A stretch of DNA of 64,000 bases from JAEWSN01 sp942493335 (GTDB taxonomy: Bacteria > Bacillota > Clostridia > DSM-8532): the NCBI GenBank assembly GCA_942493335.1, contig OW818693.1:1736001-1800000 (forward strand), in the 5' to 3' direction. The notes under the pieces are model-generated. The model worked only from the letters and a program-made list of their open reading frames with translations. It ran no database searches and was not told the origin of the DNA. A program made the translations under genes and the position numbers. This document shows positions 25,567-35,147 of this stretch, one piece after another (the stretch's first letter is position 1; every line of letters begins with the position of its first letter).

Positions 25567-28083
25567 TCATGGCAAGCTGATCCTGCCGATCTCAAGACCG
25601 TTTCCCGTCACAGTGACATCCAGCATCCCGGGAGCCGTACGTTCGACCAGAACCAGTGCCAGCCCCCCCAGTGTCTTTCTCGCAGGCGATTGGAACGGTG
25701 TATGGTCTTCAGGCATTCCGTTATCCATCGCAAGGAAGCGGCCGGAGCCGGCAACCTTGACCGAAGCCACGATTTCCGCATCCGGAACCAGCAACCCCTC
25801 CGCATCCTCCACACGAACGACCAGCTGATGCAGGACCCCGGCCCCGGCAGCAGGATCCTCCAGGGACACCGCCAGTGCATGCGGCACCCCGGTGGTCACA
25901 TTGCGCTGGGAACAGGCCGCTGCCCCCTGCCGGTAACCGACCACCTCCAGCACCCCCGGTTCGTACGGCACATCCCACTGGAGATGCAAGTCCGTCGTGG
26001 TGGGTTGCGGGAATTTCCGCTCGAAATGCGCATACGCTTTCGTCATTCCCTGCAGCGGGAATTGTTTCGCTTTGCGTCCGAATGACTTTCCGTTGAGGAA
26101 CAGTTCCGCCGAATCGCAGTTTGTGCAGCAGAGGATTGAAATCACCTGCCCCTCGTGTCCGCGCCAGTTCCAGTGGGGAAAAAGATGGATCATCGGAGCT
26201 TCCGTCCAAACGCTCCTGTAGAAATGGAAAGCGTCCTTCGGGAATCCGCAGGTGTCCAGGCACCCGCTGCTCGCGTTCTTGTGCGGCCAGCGGCACTCTC
26301 CGAGGTAATCGATGCCGGTCCACATGAAATCCCCGGCCACATAATCGTTCGCTTCCGTGAACTTCAACAACGGCGTCACCCGAACCATCCGGCTGCGGTA
26401 GTCTCCGAACCAGGGATGGGGTTCCTGCCCATCCAGCTCATACCGGCCACGAAACCCGCCCACAGCCCCATGTTCACTGCCGATGAGCCGCCATTCCGGG
26501 TGTTCGTGCCGCTCCTCCGAATAAAAAAGCTCGGTGCGGTTGCGCCAGCGGTTGATATAGTTCCCCCCCACCACGTCGAGCGTATTGAGAAATGCTTCTG
26601 TTGCGGGATTGGGCTCCGACTTGATGTTGTCGCAGGCTGAAACGGCCATACGGGTCGGATCCAACCGGTGGCAAAGCCCGACAAGCTCCTGCGCAAGCAC
26701 TTCCCCGCCCGGCACGGTCTGTTCAGGAATTTCATTGCCGATACTCCACAGAACGATGGAAGGATGGTTCCGATCCCGGCGGATCATATCCGTGAAATCC
26801 CGGATGTGGTTTTCTTCCCACAAATCCCCATACCCATGGTCGGCCAGCCCGTTTTTCGCCTTCCGGATCCGCCACTCGTCGAAGGCTTCATCCATCACAT
26901 AGAAACCGAGGCGGTCGCACAGATCCAGAAATTCCGGATCAGGCGGGTTGTGGCTCATCCGGATGGCGTTGCAGCCCATCTCCTTCAACTTCAGGAGCCG
27001 CCTGTGCCAGATGGCCGCCGGTACGGAGGCACCCACGCAGCCTCCGTCATGATGCAGACAGACGCCGCGCAGCTTGACGCGTTCCCCATTGAGGACGAAT
27101 CCCCTGTCCTTGTCGAACAGGATGGTTCTGACGCCGAAGGATACGATGGTTTCATCGTGCAGGGTTTTCCCGTGCAGGGTCTCATCCTGCAGGTTCTTCT
27201 TGTACACAGTACTTTCGTCGGGGCCGGACAGGCTGACCTTCAGCTGATACAACGCCGGCATACGATGAGACCAGCGTTTGGCATCGTGCAGAACGAATTC
27301 CGTGGCAACCGTCCCTATGGCCACCGTTCCAGGGGATGACTCCGTCGACACGGTTGACCGGGCTGATACGGTTGATCCAGTTGACACGGCGGATCCGGTT
27401 GACACGGTTGACTCCGCCAGCACGGACTCCTGATCCAGAATCGTGAAGCGAATCTCGGAACCGGGTTCCAGGCGCCCTTCCACATCGGCCGAAATCCGCA
27501 CAAGGACATCCCGTTCCCCGCAGTCTTCCGTCGTCACGGAAACGCCCCACCAGGAGAGCCATGTCTTTTCCGCATGGATCAGCCGGACATCGCGTGTGAT
27601 GCCGGAACCGCTGTACCAGCGCGAATTCGGCTGAGCGCCGTTGTCAACGCGTACAGCCAGCACATTGTCGCCTTCCTGCAGAAACGGAGTCAGGTCATAT
27701 TCAAAGCCCATATACCCGAACGCATGATGACCCAGGGGATGCCCGTTCAGCCAGACATCACACTTCTGATAGGCACCGTCGAAACGGATGATGACCGGCC
27801 CATCCGGATCGCTTTTCGATATGCCGTCTTCGCCCGAACGGATGGAAAAAGGAAAGTGTTTGCGATACCAGCCTACGCCACAGGGCAGATAGCCGCCGTC
27901 TCCACCGGCGGGAGCGCTTTCGTCGAAGGGACCTTCCACACTCCAGTCGTGGGGAATCCGTACGGTTCGCCAAGCGGCATCGTCCAAATCGGAACCGGCA
28001 TAGGCGTCCGTCGCAACCAACCCTGCGGATCCTTCATCCAATCGAAACAGCCAGCCATTTCCAAAGCATGTCGTTGTACGCAT
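25567..28083 (-). CDS. glycoside hydrolase family 2 (beta-galactosidase-like), cytoplasmic
   Basis: 838 residues: sugar-binding domain (about 30-175, IPHDWSVEGPF and WYSGSGITRDV), an Ig-like domain, and the TIM barrel from about 330 (LRGVCLHHDGG, MSHNPPDPEFLDLCDRLGFY). The acid/base Glu is in LWSIGNEIPEQ and the likely nucleophile in LIGSEHGAVGG. There is no signal peptide, so it acts on imported sugars. It is closest in pattern to the DUF4982-containing beta-galactosidases; exact specificity is uncertain. Two in-frame tandem repeats enlarge the Ig-like domain: 18 nt x 5 (27338-27427) and 15 nt x 3 (27149-27193). GGAGG precedes the ATG. Last gene of the transporter operon, 17 bases after the preceding gene. 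Confidence 0.9.
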   Translation of the reverse strand: MRTTTCFGNGWLFRLDEGSAGLVATDAYAGSDLDDAAWRTVRIPHDWSVEGPFDESAPAGGDGGYLPCGVGWYRKHFPFSIRSGEDGISKSDPDGPVIIRFDGAYQKCDVWLNGHPLGHHAFGYMGFEYDLTPFLQEGDNVLAVRVDNGAQPNSRWYSGSGITRDVRLIHAEKTWLSWWGVSVTTEDCGERDVLVRISADVEGRLEPGSEIRFTILDQESVLAESTVSTGSAVSTGSTVSARSTVSTESSPGTVAIGTVATEFVLHDAKRWSHRMPALYQLKVSLSGPDESTVYKKNLQDETLHGKTLHDETIVSFGVRTILFDKDRGFVLNGERVKLRGVCLHHDGGCVGASVPAAIWHRRLLKLKEMGCNAIRMSHNPPDPEFLDLCDRLGFYVMDEAFDEWRIRKAKNGLADHGYGDLWEENHIRDFTDMIRRDRNHPSIVLWSIGNEIPEQTVPGGEVLAQELVGLCHRLDPTRMAVSACDNIKSEPNPATEAFLNTLDVVGGNYINRWRNRTELFYSEERHEHPEWRLIGSEHGAVGGFRGRYELDGQEPHPWFGDYRSRMVRVTPLLKFTEANDYVAGDFMWTGIDYLGECRWPHKNASSGCLDTCGFPKDAFHFYRSVWTEAPMIHLFPHWNWRGHEGQVISILCCTNCDSAELFLNGKSFGRKAKQFPLQGMTKAYAHFERKFPQPTTTDLHLQWDVPYEPGVLEVVGYRQGAAACSQRNVTTGVPHALAVSLEDPAAGAGVLHQLVVRVEDAEGLLVPDAEIVASVKVAGSGRFLAMDNGMPEDHTPFQSPARKTLGGLALVLVERTAPGMLDVTVTGNGLEIGRISLP
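27149..27193 (-). repeat. 15-nt tandem repeat, 3 units, inside the GH2 gene
   Basis: Units of 15 bases encode related pentapeptides (DETLH, GKTLH, DETIV). Confidence 0.7.
27338..27427 (-). repeat. 18-nt tandem repeat, about 5 units, inside the GH2 gene
   Basis: Plus-strand units GACTCCGTCGACACGGTT and variants encode STVSTG, SAVSTG, STVSAR, STVSTE. In frame, Ser/Thr-rich loop. Confidence 0.85.
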
Positions 28084-28100
28084 GAACCATCCTCCTGTTC

Positions 28101-30446
28101 CTATTCAGGCTTGCCAGTCATCTCATAATACATCGTACTTTCCCCCGCAAAGCGTATCAGCGCACCCCCATCAAGCCGATTCTTCCGGGTTCCGTCCGGA
28201 TTCAGCGGGTACACTTCCATCCCGCTCCCGGATATGGAAAGGGTCCCTTCCAGCGCATCGATCGAAACCGGTCCGCGTCCCGCGTCCCGCAGGATGCGGG
28301 TGCCGTCAGGGCATGATTCGAACCGCATGTCGGCGTTGCCACACCAACCGAGCGCAATGAGCAGGAGATGCTCGGACACGTCCGTATCCCGGCCATCCAG
28401 AGACAGCAGGGACAGGGTCATGCGCTCGTTGGCCACTTCAAAATGGTAACGCCCCAGAGAAACCTTCCCTTTGATGTTGCCTGATTCCGCCTTCAGTTGC
28501 GGTGCATGAATCCGGAAACGGCCCGCAGTAAAGTCAAAAACCAATTCATCGGTATCGGATCTAAGCGCTTCCTCCCCAATGAGGCCCTGTGTCTCCTTCA
28601 AGAGCCCCCATTTTTTCATGGCGGCATCGAGTCTATGCGAGTATTCCCGATAGTCCCGATCCAACCCGTCCCCGTCCTCCAGCACCTCGAAGCCTTCACC
28701 TGCCCGCCGATGCGCTTCAAGAAAGGCTTCCAGCCCCCTATACTTCTGCATGCCGTCAACATACGGGCTGCGGGAATAAACAAGCGCATGCCGTGCCGCA
28801 GTGTAGTCTCCCGTCGGCGTATGTCCGCTCGCAAGAACGACATCCGCATTCCCTGCGTATTTGAGATCCGGAAAGCAGGCCGAAACCTGCGAAACAAAGC
28901 TTGCATAACCATATGGTGCGATCCAGTTGCGCGGCACCGCATAGAGATCCCGTTCCGAGTACGCGACTTCGAGCCGGTTCCTGCCTGCCTTGATCAGATC
29001 CTTCTGGAACAGATAGGAACACAGGCCGATCTGGCCCCAGACGGCAGGATCATTGTACAGGTCGAAGGGGCCGTCCAACCTGGTGTCATCGTAATCCTTC
29101 ATGGCCCCTGTATGATGGTATGCGTACAGAACCATGCCGTCCCAATCCTGAAGACAGGCATAGGCAGCGACAAAAGGCAGCGCGTCGCTCCGGAATTCCG
29201 TCCCGTAGAGTATGTTCCATTCCGCGGCGACAAACGGCTTTCCCGCCACACGGTCGTGGTTCAGCCTTGTGACGAGGTTCAGCTTGAACGGGCTGTCCAC
29301 AACCGTTTTGCGCGGATCGACCTCTACCATGTTGAGATCATGGAATACCTTTGCATCCTGTCGCATCGGATCGGGATGGTTCCAGTAGGCATTGTCCTGG
29401 TTCACATCCGCATAACGGTTCAGGCTGTAGATATCCGCCGCGCCCTGTGCGTGATTGGAGATGTTGATCGGACACTTGACACACAGGGAAAGCAGATGGT
29501 TCCGCATTTCCCTTGCGAAATCGAGCTGAATCCGGGCCAGAAACTCCGTATAATCCGCATATCGCGCCGGAGAAGCCATTCCATGATAGTTGGCGCTCCA
29601 ATCCATATACATCTGCGTGCCTTCAAGATGTTGCAGACGACGGACGGTTCCGGCTTCCGGGTCCTCGTCGGCCATCAAGGCGCATGTCCCGTCCGCTTTG
29701 GTCCAGGCGGTGTCCAATGCTTTCCTCGAACCATATTTCGCAAGCAGCCAATGGTTGAAACGAACATCCAGTTCCCGACGATACGAGGGAAGGCCTCCGC
29801 ACGCTTCCCGGACGCCTTCATCCCAGAAGACGCTGTTTTCATTCATCACCTGGACGGTCACGACAGCGGGATCATCGAGATACCGAAGCCCCGTATAAGG
29901 GTTCACACGTGTCAGATAGTGATCGGCATATTCCTTCTGGAGTTCGACCAGCCTCCGGTTAATGAGGTTCGCCTGCTTGTGGGCCTTCATCAGGTCATCC
30001 GGATAATCCAGGCCGTCACCCGGAAGATACCCGCGTCGGACCAGCAGATCCAGCTGCATGTAGATTCCCTTTTCCTTCAGGCAGTGGAACAGCCAGTCCA
30101 GCTTGTCCGTCTGGACCGGATCGAAATTTGTGGAATTCCCTTTCTCATAATCAATCAGAAGCGTCCCGCCGCGATGGGGAACACTGTCCGGCGCGTGCAG
30201 GCGCACAAAATTGACGCCCGCCCGTGCCAGTCTGTCCGCCACGATTTCCGCATCCGCCTTCGGCATGAACAGGTTGTCAAAGGAAAGGTTGAATCCGTAA
30301 AACCGTATGCGCCTTCCCCCGACATGAAAATGACCGTCCACGATCTTTACGAATCCGTGCCGGCCGGCCGGCGCATCCAACAGAAAACTGAAATCGAGCA
30401 CATCCTGGAAAGCCGTGTCTTTCTTGAAAAGAAAGGGTTGCAGCAT
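28101..30446 (-). CDS. clan GH-A glycoside hydrolase (cellulase-like)
   Basis: 781 residues. A TIM barrel of about 500 residues has RFYGFNLSFDN and FVRLHAPDS at the start, VTVQVMNENSVFWDEG (acid/base Glu after Asn) and KPFVAAEWNILYGTEF (nucleophile Glu), the usual clan A arrangement. The last 200 residues are a beta-sandwich. No signal peptide, so cytoplasmic. The CAZy family is unsure (GH5-like). The ATG at 30446 has GGAGGTGG upstream; the open frame extends to 30491 without a site. Fourth gene of the permease operon, separated from the binding-protein gene by a hairpin. Confidence 0.8.
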   Translation of the reverse strand: MLQPFLFKKDTAFQDVLDFSFLLDAPAGRHGFVKIVDGHFHVGGRRIRFYGFNLSFDNLFMPKADAEIVADRLARAGVNFVRLHAPDSVPHRGGTLLIDYEKGNSTNFDPVQTDKLDWLFHCLKEKGIYMQLDLLVRRGYLPGDGLDYPDDLMKAHKQANLINRRLVELQKEYADHYLTRVNPYTGLRYLDDPAVVTVQVMNENSVFWDEGVREACGGLPSYRRELDVRFNHWLLAKYGSRKALDTAWTKADGTCALMADEDPEAGTVRRLQHLEGTQMYMDWSANYHGMASPARYADYTEFLARIQLDFAREMRNHLLSLCVKCPINISNHAQGAADIYSLNRYADVNQDNAYWNHPDPMRQDAKVFHDLNMVEVDPRKTVVDSPFKLNLVTRLNHDRVAGKPFVAAEWNILYGTEFRSDALPFVAAYACLQDWDGMVLYAYHHTGAMKDYDDTRLDGPFDLYNDPAVWGQIGLCSYLFQKDLIKAGRNRLEVAYSERDLYAVPRNWIAPYGYASFVSQVSACFPDLKYAGNADVVLASGHTPTGDYTAARHALVYSRSPYVDGMQKYRGLEAFLEAHRRAGEGFEVLEDGDGLDRDYREYSHRLDAAMKKWGLLKETQGLIGEEALRSDTDELVFDFTAGRFRIHAPQLKAESGNIKGKVSLGRYHFEVANERMTLSLLSLDGRDTDVSEHLLLIALGWCGNADMRFESCPDGTRILRDAGRGPVSIDALEGTLSISGSGMEVYPLNPDGTRKNRLDGGALIRFAGESTMYYEMTGKPE

Positions 30447-30510
30447 GGTCCACCTCCGTACCTTCATCCGCCTCTTCAAAGCGTGCGACATTTACCGTAA
30501 AATGCAGCGC

Positions 30511-30534
30511 AGGGAGAGGGTTTCCCCTCTCCCT
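30511..30534 (-). promoter_or_regulatory. hairpin between the binding-protein gene and the glycosidase genes
   Basis: AGGGAGAGGG pairs perfectly with CCCTCTCCCT across four bases, with no T-run. Such hairpins after binding-protein genes commonly stabilise the upstream mRNA and lower downstream expression. Confidence 0.55.
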
Positions 30535-30623
30535 CCACCAGGATTTCACAAAGCGTCTTGTCCGGACGCAGGACCCGGCACTGGATTTCTCCGTTGCCTA
30601 TCCCTGCGCCCAGCCTTTTCCGT

Positions 30624-32276
30624 TTACTTGTAATTCTCGGCGATATACTTGCCAAGTTGTGCCTTGAACTCGTCGGTGATCTTGATGAGTCCGGCGTCTT
30701 CTGCCGCTTTCTTGAATTCGGCGACTTTCGCGTCCACATCCCCAGCCATGCCAAGACGGAGCGCCGGCATGTACTGGTCACGCAGTGCGTTCACAGCAGC
30801 GAGTTCGTTTTTCACAGCGGTTTCGTCAAACCTGAAGGCGCGCAGCGGCGGGTTCTTGTAGACCGCCGTCCACTTCTTGATCATTTCGTCGTTCTGGATC
30901 TGTTCGGGAGAACCGTCGCCCAGCAGCTTGCGGAAACCGGGAACAAGTCCTTCGAAATAGTTCTGTGTCGGGCGGATCCCCCAGGTCCAAGCGTCCGGGA
31001 GATAATTGGGCGTGTTCTCCGTGATCTCGGTGTATTCACTTGTGCCGGAGGCTTTCCAGTGGATGTTCTCCAGACCGGCACGAAGGGCGAACCCAGCATC
31101 CGGATCGAACTTCATCACATCGAGGACCGCGGCGGCACGTTCCGGGTTTTTGGACACTGCAGCGATGGCGATACAGTCGTTGGAGTACTTCATGGGGATG
31201 TGCATGCCGTTCGGCGTCAGATCATAGTAGCCGGGAACCCATTCGGCATTGTTCAAACGCATCTGCTTGCCGGCCGAGTAGACGGTGAAGTTCCAGGAAA
31301 GGGCTGCGCTTTTTCCGTTCTGCAGGGAGTCACGGACCTGGATGTCGTTGTTGAGGGCATTCTTGGGGAACACGCCCTTCTCGGCCCAGGTCTTCATGCG
31401 CTTCAGGATGGAAATATAGTCGGGATCAAAGAACTGATAGCGGATTTCATCGACGGAGGGGATGGTGGTGTCTCCCTTGTAGTCATAGGAGAAATCATAT
31501 CCGATGTCGACCTTGCTCTTGTCCTGGTTGTAGAAGATGTTGAAACTGTCGTTGTCCTTGGATGCGTTGTAGGCGATGATGCTCTTTTCCTTGTCGGCGA
31601 TGGTGAACAGGTAGTTTTCCCAGTCATCGATCGACTTGGGTTCAGGCAGGTTGTACTTCAGGCGGAGATCGTCACGGACGACAACCATGCCGTCGTTGTG
31701 ATTGATCTTGCTCTGCGGGATGGCGAACATCTTACCGCCGATCTTCACTTCACCCCAGGATTCCGGAACCTGTTTCTCCTTCGTCATGGGCATGGTCTTG
31801 GCGACGAAGTCGTCGGTGATCTCCAGAAACGCGCCTTTGGCTGCTTCCTGCGAGTAATACGCCCAGTCGGACGTATACATCAGATCAACCTGGTCCCCGC
31901 CAGCAAGGGTAAGGGAGTACTTGGTCTTCCAGTCGGACCAGGGAAGGAACAATACGGACAATTTTGCGTTGACCTTCGGAACGAGATAGGTGTTGTTCAC
32001 ATAGTCGAGCACCTGCTGCATGTCCTTCGGGGTGTCGCCGAGATGATAGTACACGATGTCCACAGGATCCGTGATGTCCACGCCGCCGTACATTTTCGCA
32101 CTGGCGGGCGTCGCTTCCGTGGAAGCGGACGCGGATTCGGAAGCCACGGTGGATTCCGAGGCTTTCGGGGTGGCCGAGTCGGATGCCGCGGGGGTGGCGG
32201 TACCGCCGCAACCGGCGGTCACCAGCATCGTCAGGGCCAGCAGGATGGCAAGGGTTGTTTTTCCGGTTCGTTTCAT
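30624..32276 (-). CDS. extracellular sugar-binding lipoprotein (LplA-like)
   Basis: 550 residues. Lipobox LVTAGCGG (Cys about residue 23), a Ser/Ala/Thr-rich spacer of about 35 residues, then a solute-binding domain of about 490 residues. Supplies substrate to the two permeases encoded upstream in the same operon; the ATPase is not in the window, as is usual for this class, which shares a general MsmK-like ATPase. GGAGG lies seven bases before the ATG. GC-rich hairpins in the 123-base gap before it may add to differential expression. Substrate inferred from the downstream glycosidases: oligosaccharides. Confidence 0.92.
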   Translation of the reverse strand: MKRTGKTTLAILLALTMLVTAGCGGTATPAASDSATPKASESTVASESASASTEATPASAKMYGGVDITDPVDIVYYHLGDTPKDMQQVLDYVNNTYLVPKVNAKLSVLFLPWSDWKTKYSLTLAGGDQVDLMYTSDWAYYSQEAAKGAFLEITDDFVAKTMPMTKEKQVPESWGEVKIGGKMFAIPQSKINHNDGMVVVRDDLRLKYNLPEPKSIDDWENYLFTIADKEKSIIAYNASKDNDSFNIFYNQDKSKVDIGYDFSYDYKGDTTIPSVDEIRYQFFDPDYISILKRMKTWAEKGVFPKNALNNDIQVRDSLQNGKSAALSWNFTVYSAGKQMRLNNAEWVPGYYDLTPNGMHIPMKYSNDCIAIAAVSKNPERAAAVLDVMKFDPDAGFALRAGLENIHWKASGTSEYTEITENTPNYLPDAWTWGIRPTQNYFEGLVPGFRKLLGDGSPEQIQNDEMIKKWTAVYKNPPLRAFRFDETAVKNELAAVNALRDQYMPALRLGMAGDVDAKVAEFKKAAEDAGLIKITDEFKAQLGKYIAENYK

Positions 32277-32399
32277 GATAATCCTCCTTATCTATCGCCT
32301 CCCCCGTGATGGGGGCATGACGTCCGGGGACAGGGTCGATGCGGGTATGCGAAGGGGGTGAAGACCCCCAGCAGGATCAGTAGTCCGGGAATGGCGTCT

Positions 32400-33335
32400 T
32401 CATCCCTTGACCGCGCCAATCGTCAGTCCTTTTACGAAATGCTTCTGCAGCAACGGGTACAACAGGATGATGGGGCCGGTGACAATGACGGTGAGCGCCA
32501 TCTTCATCGCATTGATCGGGATGAAGGGGGTGGAGATCCCGGACTTGTCCGCAATCATCCGCAAGGCCTGGGCATCGTTGAGCAGCTTTTGCAGGTAATA
32601 CTGAAGCGTCCACATTTCCTGCTTGTTCATGAACAGCATGCAGTTGTACCAGTCGTTCCAGTACCCGAGGGCGGTAAACAGCGTCAGCGTTGCCACCAGC
32701 GGCTTGGACAGCGGAAGGATGAGCTTGAAGTAGATGGTGAAGTTCCCTGCGCCGTCGATGATGGCGGATTCGTTGATTTCATGCGGAATCGACTTCATGA
32801 AGTTCTTGGCGATGATCATGTTCCAGACCGAGAACATGCCCGGAAGGACAAGCGCCCAGTAATGATTCTTGAACGAGAGGACCTGCGTGCAGAGGAGATA
32901 CCAGGGGACCAGACCGCCGTTGAACAGGGTGGTGAAGAAAAAGAAGAACGAAAACTTGTTGCGCCAGGGAAAGTCGACACGCTGCAGTACATATCCGGTC
33001 ATGGTTGCCATCATGGTGGCGAAGAACGTTCCTACTACGGTAATCCCGATGGTATTCGCATACGCACGCAGGATCAGTGCCGGATTCTTCAAGGAAAGAA
33101 AATAGCCTTCAAGGGAGAAGTCGCGAAAGAACAATCCGTATCCATATTTCATCACCTCGGCCTCCGAGGTGAAGGAGGCGACGACGACAAGGTAGAAAGG
33201 GATGAAACAGACCAACCCGAAGAGACCCACCAGGATATAACCCACGATGTTGAACGCGACGCGGTCCGGTGTGTAGTACCGGGAAGACCGGATATTCGGG
33301 GTTTTGGCGACGGGCACGGATGCTTGTACTGACAT
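32400..33335 (-). CDS. carbohydrate ABC transporter permease (LplC/YtcP-like)
   Basis: 311 residues with six predicted membrane segments and the cytoplasmic EAA loop ESAIIDGAGNFTIYFKLILP that contacts the ATPase. The N-terminus DRVAFNIVGYILVGLFGLVC and the final FVKGLTIGAVKG are typical of YtcP/LplC. AAGGAG precedes the ATG. It follows the LplB-like gene after a 400-base repeat-filled gap, an unusual distance between two permeases that must be made in equal amounts. Confidence 0.93.
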   Translation of the reverse strand: MSVQASVPVAKTPNIRSSRYYTPDRVAFNIVGYILVGLFGLVCFIPFYLVVVASFTSEAEVMKYGYGLFFRDFSLEGYFLSLKNPALILRAYANTIGITVVGTFFATMMATMTGYVLQRVDFPWRNKFSFFFFFTTLFNGGLVPWYLLCTQVLSFKNHYWALVLPGMFSVWNMIIAKNFMKSIPHEINESAIIDGAGNFTIYFKLILPLSKPLVATLTLFTALGYWNDWYNCMLFMNKQEMWTLQYYLQKLLNDAQALRMIADKSGISTPFIPINAMKMALTVIVTGPIILLYPLLQKHFVKGLTIGAVKG

Positions 33336-33383
33336 GTTGGTTCTCCTTATCCTCTGGAATGACTTTCTCGATTATTCATTGTA

Positions 33384-33754
33384 TTAGCAAGGTTAAAATC
33401 GGAAGGACCATCCGCTCCCGCATTTTGCTTCTAGCTCTCACACTTTGCTTCGCAAAATGTTGCCGCTGTCATCCTTGCTTCGTAAGAATGACGTGCTGTT
33501 GCGGTGATTACTCTTTGTTTTAGCAAGCTAAAATCGGAAGGACATCCGCTCCCGCATTTTGCTTCTAGCTCTCACACTTTGCTTCGCAAAATGTTGCCGC
33601 TGTCATCCTTGCTTCGTAAGGATGACGTGCTGTCGCGGTGATTACTCTTTGTTTTAGCAAGCTAAAATCGGAAGGACCTCCGCTCTCGCATTTTGCTTCG
33701 CAAATTGCTGTCGCGGTGACTACTCATTGTTTTAGCAAGCTAAAACAATGAGTA
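33384..33754. repeat. tandem 134-136-bp repeat with hairpins between the two permease genes
   Basis: Units start at TTAGCAA(G) at 33384, 33520, 33654 (third truncated to 78 bases) and 33732. Each full unit holds hairpins CATCCTT-gcttcgt-AAGGATG and CACTTTGC-ttc-GCAAAATG. The array ends in a perfect 16-bp palindrome TACTCATTGTTTTAGC-aa-complement (33721-33754) that includes the LplB-like stop codon. No ORF crosses it. It fills the 400-base interval between the genes. Confidence 0.85.
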
Positions 33755-34732
33755 GTCGGGTTGCATCATTTTCACGGCTTTGTTGGCGATCAGGATGGTG
33801 ATCAGGCAGAGGACGGACTGGTAGACACCTGCGGCGGCGGACATTCCGATGTCCGCGGAGGACATCAGGGCCCGGAAGACGAATGTGTCGATGATGTCCG
33901 TGACCGGGAGCAGGTTTCCGTTGTTGCCGACCAGCTGGTAGAACAGACCGAAGTCGCCGCGGAAAATGCCGCCCAGTGCCAGCAGGAGCATGATGATCAT
34001 CGTCGGGACGATGCTTGGCAGCGTGATGAACTTGATTTTCTGCCAGACGTTCGCTCCGTCGATATCGGCTGCTTCATAGATCTGCTGGTCGATGCCGGTG
34101 ATGGAGGCCAGGTAGACGACCGAGCCATATCCAACCGATTTCCAGGCCTGAAGGGCAACCAGGATGAACGGCCAGATCGCCGCGTTTGCGTAGATGTCGA
34201 TCGATTCCGCACCCATGGCCTTCAGCACGCCGTTGAGCACACCATATTCATAACTGAAAAGATTGTAGAAGATGGAGGAGGCAACCACCCAGGAAATGAA
34301 GAAGGGCAGGAACATGGAGGATTGGGTGAGTTTCTTGAACATCTTGCCCTTGATTTCACTGAGGATGATGGCAAAGGTGACCTGCAGGAACATGTTGACA
34401 CAGATGAACGCAAGATTGTACAGCATGGTGTTACGGGTGACATCCCAGGCTTTCCCGGATATGAAGAAGAACTTGAAGTTCTCCAGTCCGTTCCAGGGGC
34501 TGCCGAAGATTCCGTCCGCATAACGATATTTCTCGAACGCTAGCAGAATGCCCCCCATCGGGAGATATGCGAAGATCAGGACAAAAAGGGTGGCAGGCAT
34601 CAGCATGACAAGAAAGGATGCATTTTTCCGCAGCATCTTCGGAAAGGATTGTTTGGGAATCCGCACTGGCGGATGGGCTGGCTGCAAGGTGGACGGCAAG
34701 GGCGCTTGCGAGGCTGTTCCGGGCATTTGCAT
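33740..34732 (-). CDS. carbohydrate ABC transporter permease (LplB-like)
   Basis: 330 residues with six membrane segments. The EAA loop is EAADIDGANVWQKIKFITLP and the protein ends MMQPDYSLF, very close to the usual LplB end. First gene of the operon permease-permease-binding protein-GH-A-GH2. The ATG at 34732 has GGAGGA five bases upstream; a longer frame to 34936 would add 68 residues of non-hydrophobic, low-complexity sequence and has no ribosome site. The last codons lie inside the 33721-33754 palindrome. Confidence 0.92.
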   Translation of the reverse strand: MQMPGTASQAPLPSTLQPAHPPVRIPKQSFPKMLRKNASFLVMLMPATLFVLIFAYLPMGGILLAFEKYRYADGIFGSPWNGLENFKFFFISGKAWDVTRNTMLYNLAFICVNMFLQVTFAIILSEIKGKMFKKLTQSSMFLPFFISWVVASSIFYNLFSYEYGVLNGVLKAMGAESIDIYANAAIWPFILVALQAWKSVGYGSVVYLASITGIDQQIYEAADIDGANVWQKIKFITLPSIVPTMIIMLLLALGGIFRGDFGLFYQLVGNNGNLLPVTDIIDTFVFRALMSSADIGMSAAAGVYQSVLCLITILIANKAVKMMQPDYSLF

Positions 34733-35010
34733 GGGATTCCTCCTTGATGGCGCAGACAGTGTTGCATGGTTTTCTGTAGCTGGTGATGGTTGCAAGAGAC
34801 GCGACCGAAAGCAGACCCTCACCCGGTCGGTTGCTTCCATGGCACTGGACCGATCGGCACGGGTTCGTTTCACATATTGGAATGTTTTGCTTGGGCTCAT
34901 CGTATCATAGGGCATTTTCACTGTATACACGAGCATTTTCTTCTCGTTTTTGTGTGAATCGTAAAATTCCGAAGATTTTGACCCAATTCAAGGCTTTTTT
35001 TTGGAATAGC

Positions 35011-35039
35011 TTGGCACAAAGTAAAGCGGAAGATATACT
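35011..35039 (+). promoter_or_regulatory. promoter of the GH-A/GH53 gene
   Basis: TTGGCA, 17 bases, TATACT, about 110 bases before the ATG at 35148. Divergent from the permease operon. Confidence 0.65.
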
Positions 35040-35147
35040 GATGCCGTTTTCTCCCCTTGCCCTTCCCGTGTTCTGGCGATCCGCAAAGTGGAAACAGACA
35101 ATCCGTCTGCCCCCCCATCCTCCGTGCCAAATGAAAGGAGCCCCGTG

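Noticed and set aside
28497..30500. 667-residue plus-strand open frame over the GH-A gene
   Set aside because: Shadow frame; low-complexity composition and no recognisable fold, while the minus strand encodes a glycosidase with catalytic motifs.
30558..32309. 583-residue plus-strand open frame over the binding-protein gene
   Set aside because: Valine/glycine/aspartate-rich shadow of the lipoprotein gene; no family pattern.
33740..34936. Long 398-residue form of the LplB-like permease
   Set aside because: The extra 68 N-terminal residues are not hydrophobic, are unlike LplB, and have no ribosome site, whereas ATG 34732 has GGAGGA.
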